A stretch of 31,119 nucleotides of DNA, taken from contig JANLTP010000202.1 of assembly GCA_031363055.1 (NCBI GenBank), forward strand, positions 1-31,119, given 5' to 3'. The translations under genes and the position numbers were made by a program. The notes under the pieces were generated by a model. The model did not search any database and was not told the origin of the DNA. It saw nothing but the letters and a program-made list of their open reading frames with translations. Shown here piece by piece: positions 23,527 through 31,119 of the stretch; the first letter of the stretch is position 1; every line of letters begins with the position of its first letter. The DNA comes from JANLTP01 sp031363055 (GTDB taxonomy: Bacteria; Pseudomonadota; Gammaproteobacteria; Burkholderiales; Burkholderiaceae_E).

Positions 23527-23904
23527 GTGCAAATACGTCTAGTCCTGATGATCCTGGCGATCACATCGATCCCGCTGCTGCCGACATCGGCCATCGCCCA
23601 GTTCGAGCAGAACACCTCGCTGGACGGGACACGTCTGACCTACTTTCCGCGCCCCGACGCCAATCAGTGCTTTACCGACTGCGCGAACAACGCCGCTTGC
23701 CAAGGCGCCACTTGGATCCAGGCGGGGACATACAACCCACGTGATGCGGCAATGTGCTACCTCCTTGCGAAGGTGAGCGGCAGGGCCCAAGCACGCGGAC
23801 ACTTCTCGATGGTCAAAGGTGCTGCGGGGGTAGGTGGAGTTGGGAGAGGGCCGAGCCCACCCAGTCCAGGCGGATTCACCCCTGCGGATATTGGCACGAT
23901 CTAA
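23527..23904 (+). CDS. Secreted PAN/Apple-domain protein
   Basis: 125 residues from the GTG at 23527, preceded by GAGGAGGAG; the frame extends left to 23431 but that part is polar and would hide the signal peptide. Signal peptide about 1-24 (ends SAIA). The domain FEQNTSLDGTRLTYF, CFTDCANNAACQGATW and AMCYLLAKV with C48, C52, C58 and C77 fits the PAN/Apple fold, a disulfide-bonded binding module for protein or carbohydrate. The C-terminal 25 residues are Gly/Pro-rich. It is followed 20 nt later by another secreted protein, probably the same operon. The partner it binds is unknown. Confidence 0.8.
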   Translation: MQIRLVLMILAITSIPLLPTSAIAQFEQNTSLDGTRLTYFPRPDANQCFTDCANNAACQGATWIQAGTYNPRDAAMCYLLAKVSGRAQARGHFSMVKGAAGVGGVGRGPSPPSPGGFTPADIGTI

Positions 23905-23924
23905 TCGCCAGGAGAATAGCGACC

Positions 23925-24806
23925 ATGATAATCTGGCGACCGACGATCGGGCTGATCCTAGGGGCAGGCATCAGCTTGCTGAGCGCCGATCCGGCGCGCG
24001 CTCAGAATAGCCAAGCACTCATTTCCGGGCTCCAGAGCCAGATCGCACAAGGCGAACAGACCTTGCGCAATGAATCTTACCTCGAGGGCTTCTGCGGGCA
24101 GCTGCGCGACGGGAAACATTTCTTTCATCGAGGACGCCATCGGCAGAAGCGCCCCGACGTCGTCGTCGAACTGCAAGCCTGGAAAGCCTACCTCGAGAGC
24201 GCGGTCGCCGCACGGACAGTGACAAGCGCAGGAGTCTTGGTCACCCGCGAAGTGGCCCAAGCTGAATGGAATTCAGCTCTTCGACGTCGAGATGAAGTGG
24301 TGACGGCATGCACCTTGGACACATTGAGGGCCGATCTGGCCAAAGCGCGCGTCGCCGCTATGCCGGCTTCGGGTACGGCAGCCGCCCAGATGGCCTGGAA
24401 CGATGGGACCGACGGCAACCGGGTGCTCACGGTCACAGGAACTTTGACGGGAAGCTTCAGTACGTGGCAACTCACGGGAACCGGTGTGCCTAGCTGGAAC
24501 GGTCAGTTGCGCGCCGCCGTGCAATGCACGGGTTCGACGAGCCCCGGCTATGCTCCCAAGCTGGGCTCAAACGGGACAATGAAGTGTTACGCCGAGTGGA
24601 AAGACCAGGGAAAGAGCAACATTTGGAATTGTCAAGGAACCGGGGTGCTCGGCGCGGTCTGGTCGGTGGGCGACTGGTGGTTCGGGATGTATCCGTTCCC
24701 TGGGTCTCAATTGGGGTGCAAAGGGACCATCACGGCCGGCGACGGAAAGGCTCGCTCGAACATGTTCGGAATGGTCGGAATCAAGAGTCGCTTGGGCGTG
24801 CCGTAA
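23925..24806 (+). CDS. Secreted Cys-containing protein of unknown function
   Basis: 293 residues from the ATG at 23925, with AGGAG ten nt upstream. A signal peptide (about 1-26, ending ARA) is followed by an alpha-helical, Glu/Arg-rich N-terminal half (about 28-145) and a Gly/Trp/Ser-rich C-terminal half that looks like beta structure (VLTVTGTLTGSFSTWQLTG, MKCYAEWKDQGKSNIWNCQG, WSVGDWWFGMYPF). Cysteines at 57, 129, 201, 221, 236 and 255 could form three disulfides. I do not recognise a family. Its tight spacing to the PAN-domain gene suggests a joint extracellular or periplasmic role. Confidence 0.75.
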   Translation: MIIWRPTIGLILGAGISLLSADPARAQNSQALISGLQSQIAQGEQTLRNESYLEGFCGQLRDGKHFFHRGRHRQKRPDVVVELQAWKAYLESAVAARTVTSAGVLVTREVAQAEWNSALRRRDEVVTACTLDTLRADLAKARVAAMPASGTAAAQMAWNDGTDGNRVLTVTGTLTGSFSTWQLTGTGVPSWNGQLRAAVQCTGSTSPGYAPKLGSNGTMKCYAEWKDQGKSNIWNCQGTGVLGAVWSVGDWWFGMYPFPGSQLGCKGTITAGDGKARSNMFGMVGIKSRLGVP

Positions 24807-24901
24807 GTAAGTATTGGCCAGCTTCGCGCGAGGGTCGGCGACGGCCGGCAAGGAGCACGTACATCGGCGTTTCAGACCTCGAATCACCCCGGAGCCCGCG
24901 C

Positions 24902-25803
24902 ATGAAAACCCCCTTGGAAGGCATCACCGTCATCGACCTCAGCCACGCGCTGGCCGGTCCGTATTACTCAACGATGCTCGCCGACTTCGGCGCCAACGTC
25001 ATCAAGATCGAGCCGCCCGAGGCCGGAGATATCGCACGGGCCTGAGGCGCCCCATTGCCGGGAGGCGAAAACTCCTACTTCGTGAGCCTGCGTCGCAACA
25101 AACGGGGCGTCGCCATCGACTTCAAGAAGCCTCAGGGGCGCGAGCGCGCAACCCCGGCATCATCTATTGTTCGGCGTCGGGCTTCGGGCAAGATGGCCCA
25201 TACCGTGATCGCGCTACGCTCGATCTCATCGTTCAGGCCGAGAGCGGCATGATCAGCGTCACCGGCGAAGAAGGCGGCGATGGCGTTCGCGCCGGGGTGT
25301 CGATCGCCGATCTGACCGCCGGCATGAACGCGATCATCGGCATTCTGCTCGCGATCCGGGTGCGTGAGAAAACCGGCGAGGGACAATCCATTGATGTGTC
25401 GATGCTCGAAGGCCAGCTCTCGCTGCTCGGCATCATGATCAGTTCCTACCTGGCCGACATGGAGATGCCCACGCCGATGGGTACTGCCTACAAAGCCTTG
25501 TTGCCGTACCAGGTGTTCAATACCAAAAGCCGTCCGCTCGCACTCGCCATTGGCAGCGAAAGACTCTGGAAGACATTTTGCCCATTGATCGGACGTCCCG
25601 ATCTCATCGACGATGCCAAGTATCGAATCAACGCCGATCGGGCGCGCAATCGCGACAGCCTCATCGAAGCGATTCAGCAGTTGTTTCTCACGCAGACCTA
25701 CGAACACTGGGAAGCGCTGTTTCTCGAACACGGCATTCCGGTGGGCGCCATCAACGACATCGCGCAGGTCGTGGACCATCCGCAGGTCAAGGCGCGCAAG
25801 GCG
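24902..25803 (+). pseudogene. CaiB/BaiF family CoA-transferase pseudogene
   Basis: The start at 24902 reads TPLEGITVIDLSHALAGPYY and LADFGANVIKIEPPEAGD, the N-terminus of class III CoA-transferases. Three lesions follow. TGA at 25043-25045 stands where relatives have Trp (RA-stop-GAPLPGGENSYFVSLRRNK continues in the same frame). At about 25140-25150 the frame jumps from DFKKPQGRE to ARNPGIIYCSASGFGQDGPY, a loss of roughly 30 residues that include the catalytic Asp region. After VDHPQVKARKA the gene is replaced at about 25804 by IS91-type transposase. The middle (GMNAIIGILLAIRVREKTGEG, SIDVSMLEGQLSLLG) is well preserved, so inactivation is probably recent. It would have moved CoA between carboxylic acids. 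Confidence 0.87.
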
Positions 25804-26218
25804 CTGGCCGACGATGACGGCGATTCGTGCGAGGCCCGCGCGCTCGAGCGTCTGCAGGCCGCAGCCTGGCCTTGCAGGCCGCGCCAGGCCAGAGGCCCGG
25901 CCCCTCGCCAGGCACAAACAGTCCTCAGGACTGTTTGTGTCCGGGCTCGGCGTACCGAATCGCGTTCGGTCCGCGCGCCGCTCAGAAAGTGCTGACCTTG
26001 CAAGGCGCCGTGCCCAGAGCGGCGGGCATCAAACAGAACCTGTGCGCCAACCAGGAAGGATTCAGCCTGAACGCGGGAGTACGCTGCGCCGCTGACCAGC
26101 GCAAGACACTGGAGCGACTGTGCCGTTACATCACCCGCCCGGCGCTGGCCAACGAACGGGTGCAGTGCAATGCGGCCGGTCAAGTGGTGCTGACGCTAAA
26201 GACACCCTGGCGCGACCG
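25804..26218 (+). mobile_element. IS91-type transposase remnant 3, interrupted by a palindromic insert
   Basis: Forward frames carry LADDDGDSCEARALERLQAAA, then after an insertion of about 86 bases (25867-25952) and a frame change, YRIAFGPRAAQKVLTLQG, QNLCANQEGFSLNAGVRCAA, LERLCRYITRPALANERV and GQVVLTLKTPWRD. It is in the opposite orientation to the other two remnants. It replaces the 3' end of the CoA-transferase gene and stops about 80 nt from the stop codon of the ABC ATPase gene. Confidence 0.84.
25913..25939. repeat. Perfect 13-bp inverted repeat inside the transposase remnant
   Basis: CACAAACAGTCCT, one base, then AGGACTGTTTGTG: a perfect palindrome in the segment that splits the transposase frame. 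A second inverted repeat, GCCTGGC/GCCAGGC (25864-25870 and 25883-25889), lies just to the left. The composition suggests a small palindromic mobile element or a transposon end. Confidence 0.8.
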
Positions 26219-26297
26219 CGACAAGGGTTTCACCAAGCGACTATTTGATGAGAATACCGGTCGCTTTTTTACGCTAGGTCGGTTCGCACCGACACCG

Positions 26298-27392
26298 CTA
26301 AAGCGCGCTGCCGCTTTTTTCGTCGAAGAAGTGCACGCGCCGCGGATCGAGCGCAAGGCGCATGCTCTCATTAGTCTTGACGCGCACCGCAGGATCGACG
26401 CGCACCACCATGCGTACTTCGCCGAGGCGAAAGTTGACCAGGATCTCATTGCCGAGCGGCTCGACCACACCCACCGTCGAGTCGAAACAATATTCGGCAG
26501 GATCGGCGTCACTAGCGAGGTGTAGCGCTTCTGGACGTACGCCGAGGGTAATCCGCCTGCCCACAAACGCGCGCAAGCGTTCTACCATCAGTGACGGTAC
26601 CTTCAGGTGCAAGCCATCGGCATCCGCCCACAAGACGCCGTCCGAGTCGGTGATCATGACGTCGACGAAATTCATTGCCGGCGAGCCGATGAATCCGGCG
26701 ACGAACCGGTTCGCCGGCTTGCCATAGAGTTCGAGCGGTTCACCGACCTGCTGCACCCAGCCGTCCTTCATCACCACCACACGATCACCCAGCGTCATCG
26801 CCTCGACCTGATCGTGGGTAACATAAATTGCCGTTGTTTCAAGTCGCTGGTGCAGGCCCTTTAGTTCCACACGCATCTGCACGCGTAGCTGCGCATCCAG
26901 GTTTGAAAGCGGTTCGTCGAACAGGAACACCTCGGGATGGCGCACGATCGCCCGCCCAACCGCAACCCGCTGACGCTGCCCACCGGAGAGTTGGCGCGGT
27001 TTTCTGTCGAGAAGGGATTCGATCCCTAGAACCCCGGCTGCGTCACGCACGCGTTTCTGGATCTCGTCCTTAGGGTACTTGCGCATCTGCAGCCCGAACG
27101 CCATATTCTGGTACACGCTCTTGTGCGGATACAGTGCGTAATTCTGGAACACCATCGCGATATTGCGGTCCATCGGCGGCAGATCGTTGACCACCTGATC
27201 GCCGATCAGGATCTCGCCGGAAGTAATTTCCTCCAGTCCTGCCACCATGCGCAACGTAGTCGTCTTGCCGCAGCCCGAGGGGCCGACCAGCACCATGAAC
27301 TCGCCGTCTCGAATCTCGAGGTTGACATCTTTGACGGCGTGAAAGCCGTTCTCATAATTCTTGTTCAGATTTCGGATCGTGACGCTCGCCAT
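26298..27392 (-). CDS. Sugar-type ABC importer ATP-binding protein (UgpC/MalK-like)
   Basis: 364 residues from the ATG at 27392; the upstream 40 codons of the open frame overlap the permease gene and are not native. Walker A GPSGCGKT at 37-44, Q-loop Gln83, signature LSGGQRQR from 135, Walker B VFLFDEP at about 155-161, and the switch His in YVTHDQ. The C-terminal 130 residues are the OB-fold regulatory domain typical of MalK/UgpC (FIGSPAMNFVD, LGVRPEALHLA). It energises import by the permease pair encoded just upstream. Start spacing to the permease stop is 8 nt. The substrate is probably a sugar or sugar alcohol-like compound, not readable from sequence. Confidence 0.95.
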   Translation of the reverse strand: MASVTIRNLNKNYENGFHAVKDVNLEIRDGEFMVLVGPSGCGKTTTLRMVAGLEEITSGEILIGDQVVNDLPPMDRNIAMVFQNYALYPHKSVYQNMAFGLQMRKYPKDEIQKRVRDAAGVLGIESLLDRKPRQLSGGQRQRVAVGRAIVRHPEVFLFDEPLSNLDAQLRVQMRVELKGLHQRLETTAIYVTHDQVEAMTLGDRVVVMKDGWVQQVGEPLELYGKPANRFVAGFIGSPAMNFVDVMITDSDGVLWADADGLHLKVPSLMVERLRAFVGRRITLGVRPEALHLASDADPAEYCFDSTVGVVEPLGNEILVNFRLGEVRMVVRVDPAVRVKTNESMRLALDPRRVHFFDEKSGSAL

Positions 27393-27400
27393 GGCGTTCC

Positions 27401-28252
27401 CTAGCCCTTGACCGAGCCCGTCAGGCCAGTGACGTAATACTCGACGAAAAACGCGTAGACCAGAGCCACGGGGATCGAGCCGAGCAAGGCCGCCGCCATC
27501 AGTTGGCCCCAAAAAAAGATGTCGCCGCGAATGAGTTCAGACACCACGCCGACCGGCACGGTCTTCAGCTCGGCCGAGGACATGAAGATCAGCGCGTAGA
27601 TGAACTCGTTCCACGACAGCGTGAAGGCAAAGATTCCGGCGGAAAGAATCCCCGGAATGGCTACCGGGAAGATAATCCGCACCATCGCGCCAAAACGTGT
27701 CGCACCGTCGATGCGTGCGCATTCCTCGAGTTCCTTCGGAATCGTCTTGAAGTAGCCCATTAGCAGCCAGGTGCAGAACGGGATCAGGAAGGTCGGATAG
27801 GTGAGCATCAACGCCCACGGCGTATTACCCAACTGCAGGTCGCGGATGATATCGGCCAGCGGAATAAACAGCAGCGTCTGCGGTACGAGGTAGGTCACGA
27901 AGATTGCCGTGCCGAGGAATTCCGAGCCACGGAATTTAAGGCGCGCCAGTGCATAACCGGCGAACATGCCACAAACCAGTGAAATAAGGGTGGAGACAAG
28001 CGCGATCAGCATCGTATTCCACAGCCAATGCGGAAATGCCGTGGTCTGCATTAGCCCCTTGAAGTGCTCGAGGGTCGGATGCAGCGTCCAGAACGGGGTC
28101 GCGCTCGCCTGCCGCCAGGTTCGATACAACTCCTCGTCCGGGCGCACCGCAGTCACCGCCATCCAGTAGAACGGAAAAAGCGTGAAGACGATGAAGACCG
28201 CCATCGGAATATAGAAGTTGAACCACTTCTTCCATTTGCGCTCGATCAACAT
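27401..28252 (-). CDS. ABC transporter permease, carbohydrate uptake subfamily (MalG/UgpE-like)
   Basis: 283 residues with six predicted membrane helices. The EAA loop that docks on the ATPase is visible at about 185-205 (KELEECARIDGATRFGAMVRIIFPVAIPG). FPFYWMAVTAVRPDEELY near the N-terminus is typical of MalG-type subunits. GGAG lies nine nt before the ATG at 28252 and overlaps the end of the upstream permease gene (stop at 28257). One of two permeases of the importer, which spans the inner membrane. Confidence 0.94.
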   Translation of the reverse strand: MLIERKWKKWFNFYIPMAVFIVFTLFPFYWMAVTAVRPDEELYRTWRQASATPFWTLHPTLEHFKGLMQTTAFPHWLWNTMLIALVSTLISLVCGMFAGYALARLKFRGSEFLGTAIFVTYLVPQTLLFIPLADIIRDLQLGNTPWALMLTYPTFLIPFCTWLLMGYFKTIPKELEECARIDGATRFGAMVRIIFPVAIPGILSAGIFAFTLSWNEFIYALIFMSSAELKTVPVGVVSELIRGDIFFWGQLMAAALLGSIPVALVYAFFVEYYVTGLTGSVKG

Positions 28253-28256
28253 CGCT

Positions 28257-29216
28257 TCAGGCTCCTTCCATGCGTTTCATGAACCTGAGCTGGATCCAGA
28301 CCACCGCGAACAGCACCGGGAACATGAACAGAGACAATGCCGCACCTTCGCCGAGCAGCCCCGAGGCAACACCCACCTGGTAAGCATAAGTAGCGATCAG
28401 ATGCGTCGAGTTGGCCGGACCACCGCCGGTCAGCACATAGATGAGTTGGAAATCCGAGAACGTCTGGATCACCGAGAAAACCACTACCACCAGAGTCACC
28501 GGCAACAGCAGCGGCCAGGTGACGTGCCAGTAGCGGTACCAGGCATTGGCACCGTCGAGCGCTGCAGCCTCGTGCAGATCGGGACTGATCGTCTGCAGCC
28601 CGGCAAGCAAGGTGATGGCGAAAAACGGCATGCCGCGCCAGCCGTTGACCAACACGGCGCACCACATTGCCCAGTCCCCGCTGGACAAAAACGGCAGCCG
28701 GTCAGTGATCAGTCCGCTATGGAACAGCAGCCAGTTAATGACGCTGAATGTCGGATCGAACATCCAGCGCCAGGCAAACGCCGACAGCACCGTTGGAATG
28801 ATGAAGGGCAGCAGCATCGACGCACGGATCAGCCGTTTGAAGCGGAAATGCCGGTTCAGCAGCAACGCAAGCCACATTCCCAGGGCGAGTTTAAAGATCG
28901 TGGCCCAGAACGTATAGAACACCGTGTTCTGGAACGCTGTCTGGAAGATGGTGTCATTCCAGGCTTTGGTGAAGTTCGCAAGCCCGACAAAATGGCCCGG
29001 ATCTCCGACCCGAATACTGGTGAGCGAGTACCACAAGGCCATCACAAACGGGTAAGCAATAAAGACAACGAGAATCAACATGCCAGGCGCCAGCAGAATT
29101 GCGGCCAGCAGCTTCTCGCTTTCGAGAAGCTGCTTCGTCCGCGAGACACGCCCGCGCTCACCGGCGAGCGCTGTGATAGCGGCACCACCGGTGGCAGTTG
29201 CCACCGAATTGCTCAA
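28257..29216 (-). CDS. ABC transporter permease, carbohydrate uptake subfamily (MalF/UgpA-like)
   Basis: 319 residues: a polar N-terminal tail of about 35 residues, then six predicted membrane helices. The EAA motif is LHEAAALDGANAWYRYWHVTWPLL at about 215-240, and LTGGGPANSTHLIATYAY is the conserved block before the last helices of the UgpA/LacF type. The gene begins 10 nt after the binding-protein stop and ends 4 nt before the second permease start. It forms the inner-membrane pore with the second permease. Confidence 0.94.
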   Translation of the reverse strand: MSNSVATATGGAAITALAGERGRVSRTKQLLESEKLLAAILLAPGMLILVVFIAYPFVMALWYSLTSIRVGDPGHFVGLANFTKAWNDTIFQTAFQNTVFYTFWATIFKLALGMWLALLLNRHFRFKRLIRASMLLPFIIPTVLSAFAWRWMFDPTFSVINWLLFHSGLITDRLPFLSSGDWAMWCAVLVNGWRGMPFFAITLLAGLQTISPDLHEAAALDGANAWYRYWHVTWPLLLPVTLVVVVFSVIQTFSDFQLIYVLTGGGPANSTHLIATYAYQVGVASGLLGEGAALSLFMFPVLFAVVWIQLRFMKRMEGA

Positions 29217-29226
29217 GGTTCGCCGA

Positions 29227-30534
29227 TCAGGTGTAGACCTTGCCGAGTTCGCCCGCAGCCCACTTGACCGCTTCTTCGGGTTTCATCTTGCCACTGGCAG
29301 CGTTGGCGTACATATCAACAATGATGAATTTGTTCCATGCCTCCGCCGCGCGTTTGTCTGGCGCTCCTGCAAAGCCCATTGGCCGGCCTTGGCGAGTGGC
29401 CGCCTTGAACGGCAGCATCACTGGATCGGCGTTCCACATCGGGTGGTTTTCCCAGTCGCGGGTCGGCCCGACAGCAAAACCTTTTTGCACCACAATCCAC
29501 TTCTCGTAGTTGGCCTTGGTATGCGCCCAGCGCAAGAACTCTTTCGCCCCCTTGATGTTCTTCGAGTAGCTCATGACCATGTTGTTAAAGGATGTGTGGT
29601 AGGCGTACTGCCCCTTCGGCCCGGCTGGCAGCGGCGCATGCAAAATGTCGGTATGCAACGGCGCCCCTTTGTCGGTCTTGAACTTGTCGGCACCGTTTAG
29701 CGCGGCAACATAGATCGACGCACCATTCAGGGACGCGCAAATGTCACCCGAGAGAAATGCCCGGTTGTTGTTGCTGTCGTCCCAGGCAAGCCCACCCTCA
29801 TCGTGCGCGTCCTTCCAGAACTGGGTCATAAAGCGCACCGAATCGACGGTTTCCTTGGTGTCGAGCATCAGCTTGCCCTTCTCATCGACTTCCTGGCCGC
29901 CGTGCGACCACAAAAGTGGATAGGCGAAGCTCGGTGCGTCGCCAAAGGTATGGCCCAGCGTCTGGCCGATTGGCCGCTTCATGGCCTTCAGTTTCCTGCC
30001 GGCCTCATGGTAGGAGGCCCAGGTCTTGGGAAATTCCTTGAAGCCAATTTCGTCGAACCAAGACTTGCGGTAGGCGATCAGCCCAGGCACCACCGACCAG
30101 GGCAAAGCCACCCACTTTCCACCGACCGTGCACATCGCCTTGCCGAGATCGTAGCCGCCGCCCTGGGCCTTGGCGACTTCGTCGGCTATGTCGCTGACGT
30201 CCACTCCATTGGCGGAATACAGTTGCGGATAATTGTTCAGGAAATTGAAAATGTCGGGTCCGTTACCGGACTGGATCGCCGCAGTAGCGCGGGCAGGAAT
30301 GTCATTGGCGTTTACGGTCTCGACATTCAGCTTGATGCCGAGCGCCTTCTGCACCTCCGGCACGTAGACTTCGCGCAGCACTTTGTCGGCGGCCGGGACA
30401 AAATCGTTCCAACGCAACACGTGAACGGTATTGGCCTGCGCAAATACAGGCGCACGATGTGCGCTGAGAATTCCGGCGATGCCGGTCGCCGCCACAGTCG
30501 CACCCGTGGCTTTCAGAAACTTTCTGCGTTTCAT
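29227..30534 (-). CDS. ABC transporter extracellular solute-binding protein, family 1, Tat-exported
   Basis: 435 residues. The N-terminus MKRRKFLKATG carries a clear twin-arginine motif followed by a hydrophobic stretch and cleavage near VFAQ, so the protein is exported folded by the Tat pathway. The mature part shows the family 1 binding-protein pattern: GNGPDIFNFLNNYPQLY, KWVALPWSVVPGLIAYRKSWFDEIG and YHTSFNNMVMSYSKNIKGAKEFLRW. AGGGGAG lies just before the ATG at 30534. First gene of the importer operon. The ligand is likely a sugar or polyol. Confidence 0.94.
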   Translation of the reverse strand: MKRRKFLKATGATVAATGIAGILSAHRAPVFAQANTVHVLRWNDFVPAADKVLREVYVPEVQKALGIKLNVETVNANDIPARATAAIQSGNGPDIFNFLNNYPQLYSANGVDVSDIADEVAKAQGGGYDLGKAMCTVGGKWVALPWSVVPGLIAYRKSWFDEIGFKEFPKTWASYHEAGRKLKAMKRPIGQTLGHTFGDAPSFAYPLLWSHGGQEVDEKGKLMLDTKETVDSVRFMTQFWKDAHDEGGLAWDDSNNNRAFLSGDICASLNGASIYVAALNGADKFKTDKGAPLHTDILHAPLPAGPKGQYAYHTSFNNMVMSYSKNIKGAKEFLRWAHTKANYEKWIVVQKGFAVGPTRDWENHPMWNADPVMLPFKAATRQGRPMGFAGAPDKRAAEAWNKFIIVDMYANAASGKMKPEEAVKWAAGELGKVYT

Positions 30535-31014
30535 TGTCTCCCCTTGTTTTTATGTGCGGCGTCTGCGGACTACCCCTTCAATTTGCCCCTATGCCGAAGT
30601 AAAGTCAACAGGAATCTGGGCCTGCGAGGATAGGAATTTCAAACGCCATTTTTCTACTAGCAGTGCCTTGCAAGGCCAGCAAACTGCGCGCCTGTCGGTG
30701 AACCGGTTCTGACCAAGTCGTGAACAGGTCGGTGAACAGCCGATGATATTGCCCACAAAACACCTCGCTTAGCGGACGTTTTCGGCGCCATGCGGCTCGC
30801 ACCGCCGAGCGTGCGCCGAGCTGAGTGTGCCGAAGCTGTTCCGGACGCAACCGCTACCAGCACCGCGCTCGGAAGCTCGCGCGCGAACGTCGAACTCTAA
30901 TTACCGGGCAACCTCAGTCTGACCACCTTTTACGTGCCGAACCAGCGTGGCAAGTTATCGACCGTATTCGAGTTGTGGAACTGGAATCGATTGAGTCGGT
31001 CTGGCAGGCTAAAG
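30535..31014. other. Region upstream of the ABC operon without a recognised gene
   Basis: About 480 bases. Reverse-strand TTGACT at 30608-30603 is a possible -35 box for the operon, but only a poor -10 (CAAATT) follows at 17 nt. A perfect palindrome GAACCGGTTC at 30700-30709 has the centre CG and form of LacI-type operators and lies 165 nt before the binding-protein gene. The motif GTCGGTGAAC occurs twice nearby. Open frames of 60-80 codons on both strands here do not resemble any family I know. Confidence 0.4.
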
Positions 31015-31119
31015 ATGGCTGAAGGCAGTGCAACCCCGATCAAGCGTCTGATGAGTGAATTGGAAGCGGAGAACGGTCGGTTGCGTCAAGGGATGCACAG
31101 GTGGCGGCGCTGCGCAACC
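31015..31119 (+). other. Start of an unidentified reading frame, cut by the window end
   Basis: ATG at 31015 opens a frame reading A-E-G-S-A-T-P-I-K-R-L followed by MSELEAENGRLRQ, a short leucine/heptad pattern. It might be a coiled coil such as that in an IS3-type OrfA, but 35 residues are too few to decide and no upstream ribosome-binding site stands out. Confidence 0.25.

Noticed and set aside
25043..25045. In-frame TGA read as selenocysteine or a recoded Trp
   Set aside because: Relatives have Trp here, no selenocysteine-type context is seen, and the gene has two further inactivating lesions, so a plain nonsense mutation is simpler.
25913..25939. CRISPR repeat or rho-independent terminator
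   Set aside because: Single palindrome with no repeat spacing and no T-run; it sits inside transposase coding debris.
28218..29267. Forward open frame of 349 codons opposite the ABC permease genes
   Set aside because: Antisense of a clear permease gene; Arg/Gln/His-rich shadow.
30605..30850. Reverse-strand frame of 81 codons upstream of the ABC operon
   Set aside because: No family resemblance, no ribosome-binding site and it overlaps the likely promoter region.

Overview
The window is high-GC bacterial DNA packed with catabolic and accessory genes. Aromatic-type oxygenases, a Bug (TctC-type) binding protein, Tat-exported DUF1800/DUF1501 proteins and IS91-type transposase debris point to a Proteobacterium, most likely Betaproteobacteria (Burkholderiales-like); this is inferred from gene types, not measured. 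No rRNA, tRNA or CRISPR array is visible.

Layout. Bases 1-119 exactly repeat an internal piece of the badH-like gene (6546-6664) and join, out of frame, the C-terminal part of a ring-hydroxylating oxygenase (120-576). An acyl-CoA ligase (632-2209) and a PaaG-type enoyl-CoA hydratase/isomerase (2240-3064) follow, and the full badH-like dehydrogenase lies at 6131-6901. Between them sit a reverse-strand operon of three membrane proteins (3114-5128) and a divergent DUF1499 gene. A hicAB remnant clipped at both ends (6902-7313) abuts a tight four-gene reverse operon, Rieske oxygenase > Bug binding protein > ArsR regulator > PEP-mutase-family lyase (11211-7273), whose three gene borders are all 4-nt stop/start overlaps. 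A ketopantoate-reductase-like gene is divergent from it.

The middle holds a slipin fragment, a strong hairpin and a PIN toxin-antitoxin pair (12371-13407), a trypsin-like/PDZ protease, the DUF1800-DUF1501 pair, a DUF488 gene, a class I photolyase and a translationally coupled DCC-COQ7 fusion that is cut short by transposon debris.

From 20.8 to 26.2 kb the DNA is a decay zone. Three separate degraded pieces of an IS91-type transposase lie next to a truncated COQ7, a nitronate monooxygenase with an internal deletion, and a CaiB/BaiF CoA-transferase pseudogene. Islands of apparently intact genes survive there: a DUF1778/GNAT toxin-antitoxin pair and a pair of secreted proteins (PAN domain plus a Cys-containing protein of unknown function). 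The right end is an intact four-gene sugar-type ABC importer operon on the reverse strand (30534-26298), followed by about 500 bases without a recognisable gene and the start of an unidentified reading frame.

Functionally, the left third looks like CoA-dependent breakdown of aromatic or alicyclic acids: oxygenation, activation to CoA thioesters, hydration/isomerisation and dehydrogenation of a hydroxyacyl-CoA. The Rieske-Bug-ArsR-lyase operon looks like a self-regulated uptake-and-cleavage module for an unidentified carboxylate. Repeated gene truncation next to transposon debris indicates an actively rearranged region.
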